NCBI GenBank assembly: GCA_002803225.1
Contig: NXFV01001472.1
Coordinates: 1 to 64,000 of the forward strand
DNA from: Gamarada debralockiae
Lineage: Eukaryota; Ascomycota; Leotiomycetes; Helotiales; Hyphodiscaceae
DNA length: 64,000 nucleotides
Direction: 5' to 3'
Shown: piece by piece, positions 33,625 through 43,706 of the stretch
How the letters are laid out: each line of letters starts with the position of its first letter
Numbering within the stretch: the first letter of the stretch is position 1
The notes under the pieces: generated by a model
What the model saw: the letters and a program-made list of their open reading frames with translations, nothing else
What the model was told of the DNA's origin: nothing
Databases searched by the model: none
Position numbers and translations under genes: made by a program

Positions 33625-35166
33625 CTTAGCGGATATCTCTGATCAACTCTAGAGAGAAAAGAACACAGAAAGAGAGGATAGAGGTTCGAAAGAGATGAAA
33701 ATGGAGACAATTCGGGCCTGTTATCTATCTGACCCCAGTCCATAATCTGTCGCCGCACAAGCCCCCATGCGATCGCGGTTCCACGGCATCAAGTAATCGA
33801 CAGGGAGCGGGAAGGGTCATGCTGGGGTATTTCATTCGTGGAGAAACGACAATAACCTCTCCAGAAAATTTGCCCACTTTCCACCAATGGTTCTCCACAG
33901 ACTTCGTCTCAAAGGGGATAGATTGGCACGAGTAGGATGGAAAGATGAGTCGAAAATGGGCTTCAAGCGCGGTGGGGTGCGGGGGTCTGACAGATGGGGG
34001 CTTTCGTCCCCGTATTGGGGTCGGCCAAGAGGAGAACGAAGCATCTGAAAGTGTTGAGAAATGAATGCATCTCGGACCTATTTCTTGCCATAAATCCGGA
34101 TATGAATACAGCTGCCGGTTATCACCAATGAAATTGTCAATTTGGCGTTTTGTAGGGGTATCGCTGTTTGTCTTTTCAAGGATAACACAACCAAGAAGTC
34201 GCATCGACTCGGCAGAGCTTCGCTTTCGGCGTTAGAGCTGTGGAGACTGGAAACGCTAGAATGTCACTATGGGCTTTCAGAGCCATGTAAGATGGTTGGT
34301 GGACTTACCTTTTCAACTTTCAGTTGAATTTCCTACCGCTGGAGTCAACGCATCGATGAGGTTTCAATATCGAAAGTCGACGACGGAGGATTCAATGATT
34401 GTTGGTGGCGCAAAGATCGACCCGAAGACAAGGTTGTCAGAGCGCCTCTCAGCAGGAGTTTCCGACAGCTTGGGAGAGTCAATCAAGGCGAGCCTGCACG
34501 AATTCAGCCGCGAAAGATAAACGTAGGTACTTCCGTACCATAAGATTCTCTCAAATAAAAGAAAGGTCGTCGCTGAGGAAAATAGCTGTAGTCAACAGTT
34601 CCATTGTGTTTGGGTCACGATGTCTCCCAATATCAACCCCCGCAAAGGCGAGTCATCTCCACAGCTAGGTGGTATCAAGAAGATAACATGGAGATAGTGG
34701 GATGTTGGATTCCGAATATCCGATCCTGTCCACGACAGACGGACATTCGAGATCTCCACCTCCAGAGACGGCAATAATTTCTCCAGTGTCCCCGGACGAA
34801 AGCAATGCGGAGCCTCTCTGGGCTTGAATTTCTTGAGTCTTGATGAACAATTAACGCTCTTTGTTGCGATCATTCCAGGCCTGGTGCACTGTTGTCACGT
34901 GACAAATCTCTCCTTCATTCAGTTCTCATTTCATCGCCAGCGCGATGTTCGGCTCACAAGGCGTCCGTAGCCAAACGGGAAGGAAAAGGGGAGTAGCAGT
35001 TCGGAGTAGTCCCCTACTGGGACTATACCCCTCCCCTCTCTCTCTCCCTCTCTCCTTGTTAGGAGGCAATTCTCGCGGACAGGAACTTTTCCCAAGGTCT
35101 CCCAAGTAGAAAGCGAAGAGCCACTCTATCCTCAGAGAGTCCCAACTTCACGAACAAAGCTTTTAG
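33625..35166. other. Intergenic, no gene seen
   Basis: This is the promoter side of the sugar transporter and the 3' side of the MBOAT gene. A CT-rich tract (CCCTCTCTCTCTCCCTCTC) is present near 35033-35060. No supported coding frame. Confidence 0.5.
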
Positions 35167-36485
35167 CTACTTCTGTGGTGCAGAAAACAAGAAAATAGGT
35201 CCGCTCCCTGATCCCGAAGAAACCTTCTCTAGTTCTACAAGAATCAGGGGCACCGTGTTGTACATCACTCCAACCACCCAAACAGCTCTCGCCAACTCAA
35301 TACATCGACGCATCCAAAACGGCCTCAGTCTCTCCGTATTTCCCAGTATAGCATGCTCCGCAATAGCTTCAACCACAACACAAACGCCTTGTATCCAGAC
35401 GAATCCCCCATAACGTAGAGGACTGCTGTGAGGGTTGTTTCCAGGGAGTGTGAGGGCATGGAGAGCGCCCGAAAGGAAGAAAGCGACCACGGTTTGGAGT
35501 AAATAACTGGCAATGGACTTCGCGGGTAATTTTAAAGCGCGTGAAATAGCTTTTCCAGGATCAACAATCATCTAAAAAAGTCAGCGGCACGCTTAAATCT
35601 CATGTTTAAACAATGGGTTGTTATACACACATGACGGAAGAATTGCTGCCAAACTTTCGCCCAAAAACCTCGAAGTCCACTGTGGAAAATGACTAGCGGA
35701 TCGCCCATGAGATGGGGCCAGTTTGATGGATTGCCCCAGAAGTCTCCAACAACTCCAAGCCCTCCCAGGGAGACACACAGGAGTGTGGGAATACTGCCGA
35801 AGATGGAGAACATAGAGTACAGCTGGAGACCGAACACAGCAATGCGAATCGTCCGAGGCATGAGCCAATACAGGGGATACTTTCCCAGAAGATTGGTGAG
35901 AAAATATGGCAACGGGGAATCGATATCGAGTTGGGTGAGAAAGTGGCGATCGAATTGCTTGAAGGAGGCCGTCGCATCGATGATGAGGAAGTACCAAGCA
36001 GCGCTCAGACACCTTCGTAGTAGCCAGCGGTCCCGAGACTGTTCTTTTCCGCTCCCACGAATCCTAGTCTCCACTGAACAATTGCTATCTCCAGTATCCC
36101 ATCCAACGAATCTCGGCGAGGCAACAAGTTTGTTCACCCACCATATCCTAGCCCAGAAGTTCACCGGATAAGGTTCTTTCCAGATTTCATTATCTGTGGT
36201 CTTCTCGGACATTGCCGTGGGCGGTTTTGATGCTTTACGATTGATCACCTTGAAGTCTTCCCTCGGGTTGCGGAAGAGAAGAAGGTCCGCTGCCCAAAGC
36301 CCCTGAACGGTGCTCAAGAATCCCAGGCTGCCTTGCCAGGCATGGAAGTCGCAGATCCAAATCAAGGGAAAGAATGTTGCCGCCAGATAACGATGGCTCA
36401 GTGCTGATGGGGGTATGAGCAAGGCTCCCAATAGAAGGATGTTGGCAGCTCCCATTGCGAGAATTGCGGAAATTGGTGGGCTCAT
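35167..36485 (-). CDS. Wax-synthase-like MBOAT acyltransferase
   Basis: Two exons (35631-36485 and 35167-35571) encode 419 aa. The intron is 59 nt (GTGTGT to TTTTAG, phase 0). The protein has about eight hydrophobic segments and matches the MBOAT_2 / wax synthase family, ER-membrane enzymes that transfer acyl groups to alcohols, including acetyltransferases of fungal secondary metabolism. The signature region is DFWGNPSNWPHLMGDPLV then LRGFWAKVWQQFFRHM, followed by the presumed catalytic His in FFLSGALHALTL (about residue 325). N-terminal PLIWICDFHAWQGSLGF is also typical. There is no obvious biosynthetic partner next to it, so the substrate is not predictable. Confidence 0.8.
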
Positions 36486-36901
36486 GGTGATTTGTGAAGA
36501 TACTTGTTCAAATTTGTGAATGATTGATCAAGAAGCAGCGTTTGGATACGGACCTACTTCCTGATTCTGAGCGGTCCTTAGATGTTCCCTGGAGACACCG
36601 TGGCATTCCACAAAGTTGTACCTAATGATCACATTTTTTGTCACGTGTTGGCTCAGCCGGGGTAGCCAACGCTTCAGCTTTCAGGGGCAACCTATCGCTA
36701 AGAAGCCCCTTTCTTGGCAGCTAGGCAACCGCAGACAATGCAATCCTACACAAGCCACCAAAGATGTCTCCATATATCTGTAGCAACGTGTAGTTTCTGT
36801 CATCTCTCAATCCAACTTCCCTAAAATCCTGAGAGAGATCACCAAGGTACTTGTACAAAGATTCCTGCAACTCCAACCCTCGAAATCATAATTACTCATC
36901 C
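36486..36901. promoter_or_regulatory. Promoter of MBOAT gene with CACGTG
   Basis: This holds CACGTG at 36642-36647 followed by GTTGGC ... GCCAAC inverted words (36648-36669), resembling the arrangement at 8452-8483. No coding frame is seen. Confidence 0.35.
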
Positions 36902-37555
36902 TTAATCCTTCTTCACATCTAGGCCATTCACGACTTCGCCAGTCTCCTGCTCCCCTACAAAACCTCCCTCTCCGTTTTTCGTATGCTTCTCACATCTCTT
37001 CAGCTCATTCGGCTTCACTTCAGGCTTCTCCTTTTTCTCCTTTTCTTCATCCTTCCAGATCCCCAAACTATAATACAGTAACCCCAACGCACAAAGACAG
37101 AGGAGCACTATCGGACTACCTACTCGTCTGAAACTCTGATTCTCATCCGCATTTTGAGATGTCGCAGGTCCTGGTGGGGAAGCGGTAGAAGTCACCGTTA
37201 TTGTCGGTCTGGGAGCGCTACGTGTCGCGGGTCTAAATGGCGGAGTCGGCGTTGATACAGCGGGCGACTCATAAGTGAGTTCAATGGATTCCGGGTTGGG
37301 GGCCGGTCCGTTGCCTTGACAGGGCGGAGATCCAGCAGGGGCGTTGAAAAAGCGGGGGGATTGTTCCCCTGGTAGGAGCAAGATTGCTGAGACAGTTGCT
37401 GGATTGAAAGTCATCGAAACGAGACTGGTTTTGGCGAAGAAGACTGCTAGGATGAGGAAGAAGGTCTGGATCATCAATTGCTTGCTTGCGGCACTTGTCT
37501 TTTTTGCCACAGCGGTCAGGCTGGGCATCGCCAAAAAGAAAGTTGAAGCGATCAT
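36902..37555 (-). CDS. Hypothetical membrane protein, 217 aa
   Basis: A continuous frame runs from ATG 37555 to a stop at 36902. It has a hydrophobic stretch at about 28-45 (MIQTFFLILAVFFAKTSLVS), a Pro/Thr/Ser-rich middle (about 70-140) and a second membrane segment near 147-166 (GSPIVLLCLCALGLLYYSLG). A highly charged Lys/Glu cytoplasmic tail follows. The Pro/Thr-rich region before a membrane span suggests a glycosylated surface region. Another frame upstream (ATG 37877, MKSFTLRTTVALTFCHGLL, with signal-peptide character) could be a first exon spliced into this one, but I found no strong donor. No family is recognised. Confidence 0.5.
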   Translation of the reverse strand: MIASTFFLAMPSLTAVAKKTSAASKQLMIQTFFLILAVFFAKTSLVSMTFNPATVSAILLLPGEQSPRFFNAPAGSPPCQGNGPAPNPESIELTYESPAVSTPTPPFRPATRSAPRPTITVTSTASPPGPATSQNADENQSFRRVGSPIVLLCLCALGLLYYSLGIWKDEEKEKKEKPEVKPNELKRCEKHTKNGEGGFVGEQETGEVVNGLDVKKD

Positions 37556-37877
37556 GTCGGTTGGAGTTAACCCTGTTTAGGATTGCGGAGCTGGATAGAA
37601 GGTCAAGGCACTGTATTGTTAATGTTGTTGAAGTAGTGTTGACTAATGGACTGGAGATGATTCTGGGGACTGAGGTGGTAATGCTGGAAAGGGGCGGGAT
37701 GGCGTTACTGCAGGTTCGAAGCGGAAGAGGCAATCCGACTCCGTAATTCCAGTTCGTTCCGCCGCTATAAGGGGGAATGGAAGATGGTACGGAGTCAACA
37801 GAGCTGGCTCCTCCTTTAGGGAGCAGGCCGTGGCAGAAGGTGAGAGCAACGGTCGTACGTAGCGTAAAGCTCTTCAT

Positions 37878-38280
37878 GGAGGTATGAATGGGAATTTTCT
37901 CAGATATATGCCTTTCGCGAGAACCTTATGGATGTGAAGATGTTTAAGGAAAGTAAGAAACGGAAAGGGCAAGAATGATTATGTTGAGAGCTCTGACTTA
38001 GACGCCTCAAACCCACTGAATCATTGGAAAACTATTATGCTTTGAATCATGCTGTTCCCAAGCTCCAGGACACTCTTCATACCTCCTAACCAATCTTGGT
38101 TAATAAATCCCAATTCGATCATTCATTTTCAGGGTCTGATATGCCTTGACAATGGTTTGAGTCAGTCTCGGTTCTTTCTCCTCAAAAAGAGGACCAATTG
38201 ATGACTTACCCTCCAAGCAACGCAAGTTTCCTAATGTACTCATAAATCTTCCCCAGAGAACTGTTGGTACACCAAATCAC
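37878..38280. other. Intergenic, no gene seen
   Basis: Nothing recognisable between the membrane-protein gene and the metallopeptidase relic. Confidence 0.45.
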
Positions 38281-38541
38281 CTACTGAAAAAGAGCCATTG
38301 ATATGGCTTCAGCATTCCGGACTCTGAATCAAAGCTCGCAGTGCATTCCGTACATATGATGGCGTCGATACTCGTTCGCCCACGCAGTGAGATGCAAGCA
38401 TTCGTGAACATTTTCAGAGACATCGTGGTCGCTTGAGGATCGAGGAACAAGTTCAAAGCCGATCCTATCCAGAGGGTGAGGTAGTAGGTAAAAATCGTGA
38501 AGGCGAGACAGGAGGATGAACTTGAAGGCGGATCGGTACAT
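38281..38541 (-). pseudogene. Deuterolysin-like zinc metallopeptidase relic
   Basis: The minus frame from 38541 gives VSENVHECLHLTAWANE, where HECLH fits the HExxH zinc-binding motif, then YRRHHMYGMHCEL, resembling the family pattern of an aspartate or histidine before a YG pair and a Cys. A TGA at 38329-38331 follows. The frame past the stop reads RVRNAEAISMALF, close to the NAD/NAES-Y-FA end of deuterolysin and lysine-specific metallo-endopeptidases. There is no signal peptide or propeptide, so this looks like the decayed C-terminal part of a secreted protease. Confidence 0.4.
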
Positions 38542-38624
38542 ATTGTTGATTCCTGGGCGTGTGTTGGGAGACAGTGGTGAGGAGATGTTCGGATTCGAGC
38601 AGTCTCATTGAACCACCCATATCG

Positions 38625-39929
38625 TCACCTCCTTTTCCTTGGCAGCTTCTCAGTCTCCTCCACTGTTTCTCGCGCCCTTTTCCTATCAGACCTTCGCACG
38701 CCCGATGGTTCCGCAGAAGAGAATGAAGAAAACCCCATCCCTCCTAGTCCGAGGGAGGATACGGATGTAAAACTCTCATTCAACATTGATTTTGTGGCTT
38801 TTCGGGTTTGGTCTCTTAGCGAGCCAGCTGGCTTATCAATGGCTTGTCGATGTTCCTGCGCTGTATCATTGCTCTGTTCCTCGTCATCTCTTTTTAGGGT
38901 TTCTTCTGTCAAACGGTCGTATGACCAGTCTATTCGACCGTTATTTGCACTCAAGATATGTAACCACCACAAAGCCAAGTTGATTGTCAGTAAACGCGAT
39001 TCTGTTTGCACTGTTCGTGGATCCCAGGGAATAGATTTGTACTGAACTATGCCCTCATCCTTGACAACGCTTCGCAGCTGTTGTTTTTCCCAGGGCGGTT
39101 TCTGAGATTCCGATTGCTGAGACTCCGGTTGCTGATATTCTGATTGCTGAGATTCCGATTGCTCATAATCTGATTGTTGAGGGTCCGATTGCTGAGATTC
39201 GGTGTTCTGCACGGATTTCCCTTTATCCTTCGTTTTGGATGTTTGTATCCTTTCTTTTGCATCGAATGGAACGCTAACTTGGAATACGCAAAGTTCCTCG
39301 TCGGTTATGATGTAGCCGTAACGCGAATTGGTCTTCATACAATACGTGAAGATTTGTTTAATGGGTTCCATCCAATCTCTGATCAACATCTCCGGGGGCA
39401 ATTCTTTGTCTTTAGGGCAAGCCTTAAGAAGAGAGCTCTTGAACGTGTTGCTGACCTTGGTGTCCCCAGGGAGTAAGTTCCTTCGGCTCTTTGTTTTCGT
39501 ACCAATCCAATCTGGCTTGAGGCGGTTTTGAATCTGAAATCCCGGTGCCATATGGAAATCTCTGAGACACTCCCATTCTAGGAGTTCTGCTGTCTTGGAT
39601 AAAGCGTTCGAAACTATTGGCTGAGTCCATACGTTTAGCACTCTTGTAGAAAACTCATTCTCATCGTCGAATATAACCCCCTCGCCGGGTTTTGGATCGT
39701 TTGCTAAGATATTGACAGCCTCACCCAGGATGCTCCTTAGATTTCCACTGTACATCTGCTCCAGCGTCTCGAACTCAAAGTCGTCCCATGGTCGAATCCA
39801 TCTCGGATCGGACCAACTCGAAGTCTTGGTGCTACTCCGCATTCTAGAGCCCTTTTTCCGATATGTAATTTTAGGGTTGGGTATTTGCAGGTAGTCCAAA
39901 AGGGTTTGACCCCGTTGATTGGTAGCCAT
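38625..39929 (-). CDS. Fungal protein with possible PD-(D/E)XK core
   Basis: This single-exon gene encodes 434 aa from ATG 39929 (MATNQRGQTLLDYLQ). Residues about 60-230 contain LNVWTQPIVSNAL, then NRLKPDWIGTKTKSRRNLLP and GDTKVS. The spaced P-D ... D-x-K is the catalytic arrangement of PD-(D/E)XK nuclease folds, which I infer and do not regard as proven. Then comes a low-complexity segment of SESQQ-like five-residue repeats (about 246-279) encoded by a 15-bp minisatellite, and a basic C-terminus with KRARE and RKRR as possible nuclear signals. It is transcribed divergently from the FTA2-like gene at 40702. Similar proteins occur as variable families in filamentous ascomycetes. Confidence 0.6.
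   Translation of the reverse strand: MATNQRGQTLLDYLQIPNPKITYRKKGSRMRSSTKTSSWSDPRWIRPWDDFEFETLEQMYSGNLRSILGEAVNILANDPKPGEGVIFDDENEFSTRVLNVWTQPIVSNALSKTAELLEWECLRDFHMAPGFQIQNRLKPDWIGTKTKSRRNLLPGDTKVSNTFKSSLLKACPKDKELPPEMLIRDWMEPIKQIFTYCMKTNSRYGYIITDEELCVFQVSVPFDAKERIQTSKTKDKGKSVQNTESQQSDPQQSDYEQSESQQSEYQQPESQQSESQKPPWEKQQLRSVVKDEGIVQYKSIPWDPRTVQTESRLLTINLALWWLHILSANNGRIDWSYDRLTEETLKRDDEEQSNDTAQEHRQAIDKPAGSLRDQTRKATKSMLNESFTSVSSLGLGGMGFSSFSSAEPSGVRRSDRKRARETVEETEKLPRKRR
39106..39195. repeat. 15-bp coding minisatellite
   Basis: Six consecutive 15-bp units, for example GATTCCGATTGCTGA, GACTCCGGTTGCTGA and TATTCTGATTGCTGA, encode on the minus strand the pentapeptides SESQQ, PESQQ, SEYQQ, SESQQ-like and SDPQQ. 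The unit length keeps the reading frame, so copy-number change would be tolerated. Confidence 0.8.
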
Positions 39930-40701
39930 GGTGATCCGATTTCTGGAATTGAGTCGGAATAGTAAGGAGAACTGGACTAGATTCAATGAAGAAGGCAAAA
40001 GTATCGTTGCAATACATCACCGAGGACTTTGGACTTCCGGATCATAAAATAGCATATCAGACCTATTACGTTTCATCAGTCCCCTCCGCAGAATATCGCG
40101 CAGCAACGTGTCAGCCTTTGACTCGAGCAGGCATCACAAAGATACGGATGGCTGCCTGGAGCAGCGTAAAGGTTGTCATGCAGTGAAACGTTTGATGCAT
40201 GCAAAGATGATAGAACCGGCGTTTGCTGTGAACCAATAAATATCTATAAGCCCCTAGACCTATCCAGATCGATACAAATCATGCAAGTCGTAATACCGAG
40301 GAGATATATGTAGGATTATCTACATCAGGTCTTGGAGAGGAGAAGCTCGATCAACGAGACCTTCTCGGAATTGTAAAGTGCCAAAAGGTAGGGATAATTT
40401 AAGGCTTGGATCGATAGTAATGACCAAAGCTATCGCATGCTAAGTTTATTAAGGGATGCCTACAACTTTAGCCATATCTTTACAGCATGTCAGTACCGTT
40501 TCACGCTCTTGGTCGTAAGATCCGTACTGCTGTCGAGCCGAAAGAGCCAAGCCAAGACGGTTTGGGCGAGTTGCATACTAAAGCATGCACGAAACGCTTG
40601 CCGATATCGCCCCGTAAGGCGTGATTTCCTTATTAATGCTTGCAGCCTGAATTCTCGTTCTCTATTGTGGAGTGTCTTAACAGGTTTTGACTAAATCTCT
40701 T
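39930..40701. other. Divergent intergenic region, no gene seen
   Basis: 772 bp separate the start codons of the PD-(D/E)XK-like gene and the FTA2-like gene. No supported frame; likely shared regulatory DNA. Confidence 0.45.
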
Positions 40702-41602
40702 ATGTGTTCAATGAAGTTAACTACACCGGTTAGTCGTAGTCAACCCCTGCCACGATGTAAAGGGCCGAAGTTACATCCTTTCAAATATCGCAATGCCAAT
40801 ATCAAGTTCGTCAGTCTGTTGAGTGAGCCGGAGAGCGCGCAAGAGGGTGATGAGAGCGACTACACCAGTGGTCACAGCTATGTTTTCAAAGTTTTGATCC
40901 AATCTAAGACTTATGCTTTGAAGATTGTCAGTTACGAACCTATGATAGACTTTTATTGTCGCTAATATTTTTGTGAAGTTCAAATTCTTCGACTCAAGGG
41001 AACTTCGAGCTATTATGGACGATGATTCAAATCGTGTTAATGACTTGATCCTGGAAGGCCATATGGATCCTTTCTACGCCGAATGCCGTGCATATGGACG
41101 AATCCACGAGGATGAACGGAAGAGTAAGAGGAAAAGAAGTCTTGCAGCTCGTTGCTACGGTTTCTTAGGTATATCAGCTGAACAAGAGGCGCAGCTTGTA
41201 AAAAGTTTTGGCATCTCGGAGTGGAATAGAGCACGATGCCAAAGGGAGAAGAGCGAGCCACTTCGGGCACTGGTCAAGGAATATATTGATAGCGAGTTGC
41301 CATTTTCGGAGCGTACCTTGAATCGGATGTTGAATGATCTTAAAGCTCTTCGCAGGATAGGTGTATACCCGTTGGATGTACGGGCGCGGAACTATAAAGG
41401 AGGTCGTTTGGTTGACTTTAGCGTCGCATGGACAGAGCCGCACTTCATGTTCGAAACTAGGCCAGCTCATACCGTCAAAGCTATTAGGAAAAAGGACTTA
41501 GTAATGTTCGACGATATGGTGAAGGACGCAGGCATCAAAACGTGGGTGCGAGCCGTGCCTAATGAAGAATACATTGAGAGGCTAAGGCCACGTAGATGGT
41601 AA
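40702..41602 (+). CDS. FTA2-like (kinase-like fold) protein
   Basis: Two exons (40702-40926 and 40979-41602) encode 282 aa. The 52-nt intron (GTCAGT donor, GCTAAT branch) restores YALKIFKFFDSREL, the hallmark of the FTA2 family. Other family blocks are LPRCKGPKLHPFKY (about 18-31), HSYVFKVLIQSKTYALKI (a glycine-loop/lysine-like nucleotide lobe), DPFYAECRAYGRI, LAARCYGFLGI, MLNDLKALRRIGVYPLDVRARNY and VDFSVAWTEPH. FTA2 was named from the fission-yeast Sim4 kinetochore complex, but this multicopy group in filamentous fungi is kinase-like and its role is unknown. The DV-x-ARNY and VDFS blocks sit where a kinase has HRD-N and DFG, but the catalytic His-Arg-Asp is not kept, so it may be a pseudokinase. 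Confidence 0.78.
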
Positions 41603-42120
41603 GTTTCGCTCTCTCTAGCAGTTCGCGATTGATGACCTCAAAACTGACGGAATAATTAAAGAGATACTAGGATAATAGGATTGATCAGGACGACTATTAT
41701 TAGGGCAACTCTTACTTATTCCGCTAAATCCTTTTAATATCCTCTACATTTTCATTTTTAAAGACGCTCTATGACCGCCTTACGGTCTCTACTAGCTCTA
41801 TTATATTATTCCTCATGTATCTTAGTATACAATCCTGTCTTAATTATTTTAAATACTTAATACAATTACTTCTTTAATAAGAATTTTGATAAAGTTATAG
41901 CTATTGTCTACCTTAATCGTTGCTTATTATATACTACTACGTTAACTTGTATGAGGCGACCCATTAATACGAACCAACGCCTTAATTAATAGTTAATAGT
42001 GACTTAATCTAGTAAGCGCTTATAACTTAGCTTGTATATTATAACCTTATAGACTTTAAGTACCAGATCTAAAAATCTTAACGTAATAAAATAGTTTATA
42101 TTTATTAGTCAACTAAGAAA
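41603..42120. repeat. AT-rich block with RIP-like composition
   Basis: This stretch is packed with TA steps (TTAATTAATAGTTAATAG, TTATATTATT, TTAGTATAC) and has few CA/TG steps compared with its flanks. It has no open frame. It looks like the residue of a repeat mutated by RIP, but the original element cannot be recognised. Confidence 0.5.
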
Positions 42121-42351
42121 TTCCGATGCGATTTCAACGTCAAATCCCAGAACAAAGCAACACTCTTACGAGCGCATAATGCCACATATAATCAAGTCCG
42201 AGAGAACAGTGAGGACATTTACAGAGGATTCCAGGAAGATAGGCTGGATCAGATGCGGATACGGCGGCTACGAACGCGATATTTAGGCCTGAATGGACAA
42301 CTAGCACGCAGACGACACTACAAATTAATAACGAACTTACAACTCATCTGA
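42121..42351 (+). other. Unexplained 76-codon open frame without ATG start
   Basis: Between the AT-rich block and the BTB gene, one frame is open from at least 42121 to TGA 42349. It encodes a charged, helical segment with RENSEDIYRGFQEDRLDQMR and RTRYLGLNGQLARRRHYKL. The composition is protein-like and GC-normal, but I see no start, splice partner or known domain. It may be the surviving end of a gene or element whose other part lies in the AT-rich block. Confidence 0.35.
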
Positions 42352-42436
42352 CTTTCAGGCCATCTAATATTGGTTTTCACAACTGCCTTCAATTTAACAT
42401 CATTGCTTGCTGTATCAATGCGGACCATAAAAGAAT

Positions 42437-43467
42437 TCAATGAAAAGAAGCCTTAGTCAAAATTTTAAAAGAAGATGCAGGAAAAGCCAATTTCGGTCCA
42501 TCAGGCATATGGCTAGCACGGAAAAAAATTCTTGAATACAGCTTGCCGTCAGTCACTAATAGTTCGCCTGCCCGCGCTGCTCCAAATTTAATAGGATAGT
42601 TGTCATCGTCCCCATATCTAGCGATACAATCCTCCACCGTCACATCTGTAATACACACTGCAACTTTGACATCCTTCTCGAGGATTTCGTGGAAGTAACG
42701 TCCTTGAGCTGACATAGCGTTACTTGTAGTTAATTTCACAAGCCCTTGCCCTAGTAGAGACATCTCGCTTTGCAAAAGAGATGTAAACACCGGACAGTTA
42801 CTAAGCCGAGGAAGATGAAGGCGAGCCTGGTCCGCAAGGAAGTCATGGATTTCGACTCGAGTTTCTGGAATGCTCCCAACCACATTTTCAGCGAGCACAG
42901 AAAGCTCCCCGGTCCCGATGGGAAATTGCTTTAATTTCTGAAAGCATATTTCCACCAATTTTTCTATGCCGTAGCGGTCCGCAAGACAAAGAAGTTGGAC
43001 CACTAGAGCAAAGAGTTGATGAGTTTCGGTCGTAGTAAAATATGTACCTGATGACATTCCACTTGAGAGAGATGGTCCGTATTCTTCTTCTTCACTATCT
43101 AGCGTCGTTCTTCTGACAACTAGCGGGACCTCTAGGCTGAAGGGGGTTGCAGGCAACAGTTTCCGACGCGGGAAACAATCGCCTTCGTAGATGAACTCTA
43201 CGACTCGACGAAACAGGATAGGGTCTTCCTCTTCAAAATTGATCTGGCGTTGTTGGCCTTCAATAAACGTATTTTCTCGAAGGGCCGCTTCAAAGTAAGG
43301 TATATGGATAAGATGGTCCTTATGAACGAGAAATAGGACTGGAGCATCCTTTGGGCCCACGGATAATGTGATAATGGGAGATTCGTAAGGCCTCTTCAAG
43401 GTTAGACAGGATATAACTTCTAGGGAGGAAAATCTCACGTAAGGCGGGTCTCTTGATCTAGAGGCAT
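42437..43467 (-). CDS. BTB/POZ domain protein
   Basis: Two exons (43439-43467 and 42437-43391) encode 327 aa. The 47-nt intron has a GTGAGA donor and a CTAACC branch, and gives the start MPLDQETRLTPYESPIITLS. Residues about 14-150 form a fungal BTB domain: VLFLVHKDHLIHIPYFEAAL, then the FEEEDPILFRRVVEFIYEGD core helix-strand, and later LFALVVQLLCLADRYGIEKL. BTB domains mediate dimerisation and often bind Cullin-3 ubiquitin ligases. A linker insertion (about 85-120) splits the BTB domain. The remainder is helical (BACK-like) and unnamed. Function beyond protein interaction is not predictable. Confidence 0.78.
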
Positions 43468-43706
43468 GATAGGCTTTTATGCTCCGTGGCGGTCTTCTTA
43501 GTATACGTGAGAGTATAGAGTCATTTAAAGACCAGGGTAATAGCAGAATCACGTGTGTTTACTGTACTTGTATTCTTGTCAGGAATAGAGGTGTTGGCAG
43601 CGGTGTGTCAGTGTGCTCAGTGATGTCTATATTGATCAGAATGATGACGTGCTATCAGGAAGAATTTTCCTTTCTAGCTTCACTGATTACATAAGCACTT
43701 CGTAAC

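Noticed and set aside
37711..37735. A GGTTCGAAG word resembling a tRNA B-box
   Set aside because: No matching A-box, acceptor stem or anticodon loop could be folded around it, and it overlaps a coding-like frame. No tRNA gene was found elsewhere either.
37281..37877. A minus-strand frame with a signal-peptide-like start (MKSFTLRTTVALTFCHGLL)
   Set aside because: Possible first exon of the 36902-37555 gene, but only weak donors (GTTAAC) were found, so it was not merged.
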